Shown: in pieces, positions 30,301 to 36,300 of the stretch | Position numbering within the stretch: position 1 is the first letter of the stretch | Layout: each line of letters opens with the position of its first letter | Assembly (NCBI RefSeq): GCF_000633355.1 | Contig: NZ_AYMQ01000139.1 | Coordinates: 1 to 37,976, forward strand | Length of the DNA stretch: 37,976 bases | Direction of reading: 5' to 3' | Origin: Serratia sp. H1w | GTDB lineage: Bacteria > Pseudomonadota > Gammaproteobacteria > Enterobacterales > Enterobacteriaceae | Program-made: the position numbers and the translations under genes | The notes under the pieces: model-generated | Told to the model about the DNA's origin: nothing | The model's input: the letters and a program-made list of their open reading frames with translations, nothing else | Database searches by the model: none

Positions 30301-33300
30301 CGGTGACGGTGGTGTTCAGGGTATTGGTGTTGCCCGCGGCATCGGTGACTGTGACGGTCAAGGCCGGGGTGCCATCTGGCAGGGCCTTCAGATCTGCTGA
30401 AGGGATACTGACGCTCCAGTTGCCGTTGGCATCCACGGTGCCGGTATAGGTTTTACCCCCCAGCGTGACGGTGACGGCTTGGCCCGGCGTGGTGATGCCG
30501 GTGGTGCCGGTGAGGGTCTGTGGTTGCCCGGCTTCTGCGCCGTTCAGGATCCCATCGCCAAACGGGGTGTTGAGGGTCACGTCCGGCAGGGCATGGATAA
30601 ATACGCCCAGATCATGACTGTCGCTGACCGGGTTACCGGCCTGATCGACGGCGTTCACGGTCACAGAAAGGGTGCCATCGGCCAGCAATGCCAGATCGGC
30701 AGCCGGAACGGAGACGCTCCAGGTGCCGTCCGCCAGCGTGGTGCCTGTGTAGGTTTTACCGTTCAACGTCACGGTGACGGTGGTACCCACGGCCAGGTTG
30801 GCACTGCTGCCATGGATCGCCAGTGGCAGTTGGCTCTCCGCCAGGCTGAGTCTGTCATCGCCAGCGATCACGGCGATGGACAGGCCACTGAGGCTGGTAT
30901 CGACGGTGACGTCATGGCTGGCGTTAGCCGGGTTACCGGCGCTGTCGCTGACGCTGGCGGTAATGGTGGTCTGGCCGTTAGCCAGCAACGCCAGATCGGC
31001 GGCCGGTACGCTGGTGCTCCAGGAACCATCCGCCAAGACGGTGGCGGTGTAGGTTTTGCCGTTCAACGTGATGGTGACGGTCTGGCCCGCTTGCACATGG
31101 GTGGTGCTGCCCGAGATCGTCTGGGCGGTTTTCACTTCCGCGCCATCGATAATATCGTTGCCAGCGAATACGTTGATGCTGAGCGTCGGCAGGGTGGCCG
31201 GATCGGCATCCACGTTAATGCCGTGGGTGACGCTGGTGCTGTTACCGGCGGCATCGGTGAGGGTGGCCACCAGATTGTGGCTACCGTCGCTCAGTGCTTG
31301 CAGATCGGCGGCAGGCAGTGAAGCGCTCCAGGAGCCGTTTGGCTGCACCACCGCGGTGTAGGTTTTGCCGTTCAGGGTCAGGGTGACGGTGCGGCCTGCA
31401 TCGGCGACCGAGGCGGTACCGGAGACGGTCTGTGCGGTTTGCACTTCAGCGGCGTTCAGCACGTCATCCCCGGCAACCACGTTAACGGTCAGGGTCGGCG
31501 CGGTCTCATCGACGGTGACGGCGGTAGTCAGGGTATTGGTATTGCCAGCGGCATCGGTAACCGTGACGGTCAGGGCCGGGGTGCCGTCTGGCAAGGCTTG
31601 CAGATCGGCGGCAGGAATGGTGACGCTCCAATGGCCGCTGCCATCCACCGTGCCGGTGTAGGTTTTACCGCCCAGCGTGATGGTCACGGTCTGGCCCGGG
31701 GTAGTGATGCTGGTGGTGCCGGTGAGGGTCTGTGGTTGCCCGGCTTCTGCGCCGTTCAGGATCCCATCGCCAAACGGGGTGTTGAGGGTCACGTCCGGCA
31801 GGGCATGGATAAATACGCCCAAATCATGACTGCCGCTGACCGGATTACCGGCCTGATCGACGGCGGTGACAGTGACGGTGGCGGTGCCATCCGCCAGTAA
31901 GGCCAGATCGGCAGCCGGAACGGAGACGCTCCAGGTGCCGTCGGCCAGCGTGGTGCCGGTGTAGGTTTTACCGTTCAACGTCACGGTGACGGTGGTGCCC
32001 ACGACCAGGTTGGCACTGCTGCCATGGATCGCCAGTGGCAGTTGGCTCTCCGCCAGGCTGAGTCTGTCATCGCCAGCGATCACGGCGATGGATAGGCCAC
32101 TGAGGCTGGTATCGACGGTGACGTCATGGCTGGCGTTAGCCGGGTTACCGGCGCTGTCGCTGACGGTGGCGGTGATGGTGGTCTGGCCATTGGCCAGCAG
32201 GGCCAGATCGGCGGCCGGTACGCTGGTGCTCCAGGATCCATCCGCCAAGACGGTGGCGGTGTAGGTTTTGCCGTTCAACGTAATGGTGACGGTCTGGCCC
32301 GCTTCCACGTGGGTGGTGGAGCCCGTAATTGTCTGGGCCGTTTTCACTTCCGCGCCGTCGACAATATCGTTACCGGCGAACACGCCGATGCTGACGGTTG
32401 GCAGGTTGGCCGGGTTGGCGTCGACGCTGATGCCGTGGGTGACGCTGGTGCTGTTACCGGCGGCATCGGTGAGGGTGGCGACCAGATTATGGCTGCCGTC
32501 GGCCAGGGCGGCGAGGTCGGCCGCAGGCAGTGAGGCGCTCCAGGTGCCGTCCGCCTGCACGGTGGCGGTATAGGTCTTACCGTTCAAGGTCAGGGTGACG
32601 GTGCGACCTGCATCGGCCACCGAGGCGGTGCCAGAGACAGTCTGCGCCGCCAAGACTTCGGCGGCGTTCAGCACGTCATCCCCGGCCACGACGTTTACGG
32701 TCAGGGTTGGCGCAGTTTCATCAATGGTGACGGTGGTAGTCAGGGTATTGCTGTTACCGGCGGCATCGGTAACCGTGACGATCAGGGCCGGGGTGCCGTC
32801 TGGCAAGGCTTGCAGATCGACTGAAGGGATACTGACGCTCCAGTTGCCGTTGGCATCCACGGTGCCGGTGTAGGTTTTACCACCGAGCGTGACGGTGACG
32901 GTCTGGCCCGGCGTGGTGATACCTGTGGTGCCGGTCAAGGTCTGCGGTTGGCCCGCCTCTGCGCCGTTCAGGATCCCATCGCCAAACGGGGTGTTGAGGG
33001 TCACGTCCGGCAGGGCATGGATAAATACGCCCAGATCGTGGCTGCCGCTGACCGGGTTGCCAGCTTGATCGATAGCGCTCACGGTGACGGTAGTGCTGCC
33101 ATCGCCCAGCAACGCCAGATCGGCAGCCGGTACGGTGACGCTCCAGGAGCCGTCGGCCAGGGTGGTGCCGGTATAAGTCTTGCCGTTCAGGGTCACAGTA
33201 ACCGTGGTCCCGGCGGCCAGATTGGCACTGCTGCCATGGATGGCCAGTGGCAGTTGGCTCTCCGCCAGGCTGAGTCTGTCATCGCCAGCGATCACGGCGA

Positions 33301-36300
33301 TGGACAGGCCACTGAGGCTGGTATCGACGGTGACGTCATGGCTGGTGTTGGCTGGATTACCGGCGCTGTCGCTGACGGTGGCGGTAATGGTGGTCTGGCC
33401 ATTGGCCAGCAGGGCCAGATCGGCGGCCGGTACGCTGGTGCTCCAGGAACCATCTGCCAAGACGGTGGCGGTGTAGGTTTTGCCGTTCAACGTAATGGTG
33501 ACGGTCTGGCCCGCTTGTACATGGGTGGTGCTGCCCGAGATCGTCTGGGCGGTCTTCACTTCTGCACCATCGATAATATCGTTGCCAGCGAATACGTTGA
33601 TGCTGAGCGTCGGTAGGGTGGCCGGATCGGCATCCACGTTGATGCCGTGGGTGACGCTGGTGCTGTTACCGGCGGCATCGGTGAGGGTGGCCACCAGGTT
33701 GTGGCTGCCATCGGCCAGGGCGGCGAGGTCGGCGGCTGGCAGTGAGGCGCTCCAGGTGCCATCCGCCTGTACTACCGCGGTGTAGGTTTTACCGTTCAAG
33801 GTCAGGGTGACGGTACGGCCCGCATCGGCAATAGACGCGGTGCCGGACACGGTTTGTGCCGCCTGCACTTCGGCGGCGTTTAGCACATCATCCCCGGCCA
33901 CCACGTTTACGGTCAGGGTCGGGGCGGTTTCATCAACGATGACGGTGGTGTTCAGGGTATTGGTATTGCCGGCGGCATCGGTAACCGTGACGGTCAAGGC
34001 CGGGGTGCCGTCTGGCAAGGCTTGCAGATCGGCTGAAGGGATACTGACGCTCCAGTTGCCGTTGGCATCCACGGTGCCGGTGTAGGTTTTACCACCGAGC
34101 GTGACGGTGACGGTCTGGCCCGGCGTGGTGATACCTGTGGTGCCGGTCAAGGTCTGCGGTTGACCCGCCTCTGCGCCGTTCAGGATCCCATCGCCAAACG
34201 GGGTGTTGAGGGTCACGTCCGGCAGGGCATGGATAAATACGCCCAGATCATGGCTGCCGCTGACCGGATTACCTGCCTGATCGACGGCGTTCACGGTCAC
34301 AGAAAGGGTACCATCGGCTAGCAATGCCAGATCGGCAGCCGGAACGGAGACGCTCCAGGTGCCGTCTGCCAGCGTGGTGCCGGTATAAGTCTTGCCGTTC
34401 AGCGTCACGGTGACGGTAGTGCCCACGGCCAGGTTGGCACTGCTGCCGTGGATGGTCAGTGGTGACTGGCTTTCGGCCAGGCTGAGTCGGTCATCGCCAG
34501 CAATCACGTCGATGGACAGGCCACTGAGGCTGGTATCAACGGTGACCTCATGGCTGGCGTTAGCCGGGTTACCGGCGCTGTCGTTGACAGTGGCGGTAAT
34601 GGTGGTCTGGCCATTGGCCAGCAGTGCCAGATCGGCGGCCGGGACGCTGGTGCTCCAGGATCCGTCGGCCAGTACGGTGGCGGTGTAGGTTTTGCCGTTC
34701 AACGTAATGGTGACGGTCTGGCCCGCTTGTACATGGGTGGTGCTGCCCGAGATCGTCTGGGCGGTCTTCACTTCTGCACCATCGATAATATCGTTGCCAG
34801 CGAATACGTTGATGCTGAGCGTCGGTAGGGTGGCCGGATCGGCATCCACGTTGATGCCGTGGGTGACGCTGGTGCTGTTACCGGCGGCATCGGTGAGGGT
34901 GGCGACCAGATTATGGCTGCCATCGGCCAGGGCGGCGAGGTCGGCCGCAGGCACGCTGGTACTCCAGGTGCCATCCGCCTGTACCACGGCGGTGTAGGTC
35001 TTGCCATTCAGGGTCAGCGTGACGGTGCGACCTGCATCGGCAATAGACGCGGTGCCGGACACGGTCTGTGCGGTTTGCACTTCAGCGGCGTTCAGCACAT
35101 CATCCCCGGCAACCACGTTAACGGTGAGGGTCTGCGCAGTTTCATCAACGGTGACGGTGGTAGTCAGGGTATTGGTATTGCCTGCGGCATCGGTAACCGT
35201 GACGGTCAAGGCCGGGGTGCCATCTGGCAGCGCTTGCAGATCGGCGACAGGAATGGTGACGCTCCAATGGCCGCTGCCATCCACCGTGCCGGTGTAGGTT
35301 TTACCGCCCAGCGTGATGGTCACGGTCTGGCCCGGGGTGGTAATACCGGTAGTGCCGGTCAAGGTCTGTGGCTGCCCGGCTTCTGCGCCGTTCAGGATCC
35401 CATCGCCAAACGGCGTGTCCAATGTGACCGCTGGCAAATCATGGGTAAAGACCTCAAGATTATGCGTGGTGGTGACGGTAGAACCATCGTTGCCGGTGAC
35501 GCTGGCAGAAATGCTGTTGTTGCCTTCGGCCAGCAGTTGCAGGTCGGCACTAGGCACTTGCAGTGTCCAGCTACCGTCGGCCAAGACCAGCGCGGTATAG
35601 GTTTTGCCATTGAGCGTGACGGTAACGGTAGCCCCGGCAGCGACGTTGGCCGTGGTACCGCTGATGGCCAGTGGAAGCCCGGCTTCGACGGCGTTGAGCT
35701 TATCGTCTGAAGAGACAATACCGATATGGATTGCCGAAGCATTGCTGTCTACGGTGACCGCCTGGTGAGCGGTTGTCGTATTGCCCGCCTGATCGCTAAG
35801 CGTGGCGATCATCTCGTAGTTGCCGTTGGTCAGGGCTGCCATATCTGCGGCAGGGACGCTGATGCTCCATTTGCCATCGGCACCTACGATACCGGTATAG
35901 GTTTTGCCATTGAATGACACGCTGACCACCAGCCCGGCCTCGCTGACGGAGGCGGTGCCGGTAATGTTTTGTGCCGACTTTTGCTCGTCGACGGTGATCA
36001 AATCATCGCCGGTAAACTTATCCAGCGTCAGCACCGGCGGCACGGTGTCCACCAGCAAATGCTCGGTTACGGTGGTGCTGTTGCCTGCGGCGTCAGTGGC
36101 CGTTACGGTGAGGGTATTATCCCCTTGGGCCAGCGCCTGCAGATCTGCGGCAGGCAGTTCAAGACTCCACTTGCCGTCCGCCCCGGTCACCGTAGTGTAG
36201 GTTTTACCATTCAGGCTGACGACAATCGTCTGGCCCGGGTTGCTGGTGCCGCTCAGCGTCTGTGGCGTATGTGCCTCGGCGGCATTGAGTATGTCATCCC

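Noticed and set aside
27587-30400. Long plus-strand open frames opposite the adhesin (up to about 490 codons), with many similar ones across 12-37 kb
   Set aside because: They recur with the 1212-bp period as mirror images of the repeat codons, lack consistent ribosome sites and give low-complexity products. They are shadows of the adhesin frame.
19682-35437. CRISPR array or satellite DNA as an explanation for the periodic sequence
   Set aside because: The repeats are in one open frame coding Ig-like domains, with a 1212-bp unit and no repeat-spacer structure.
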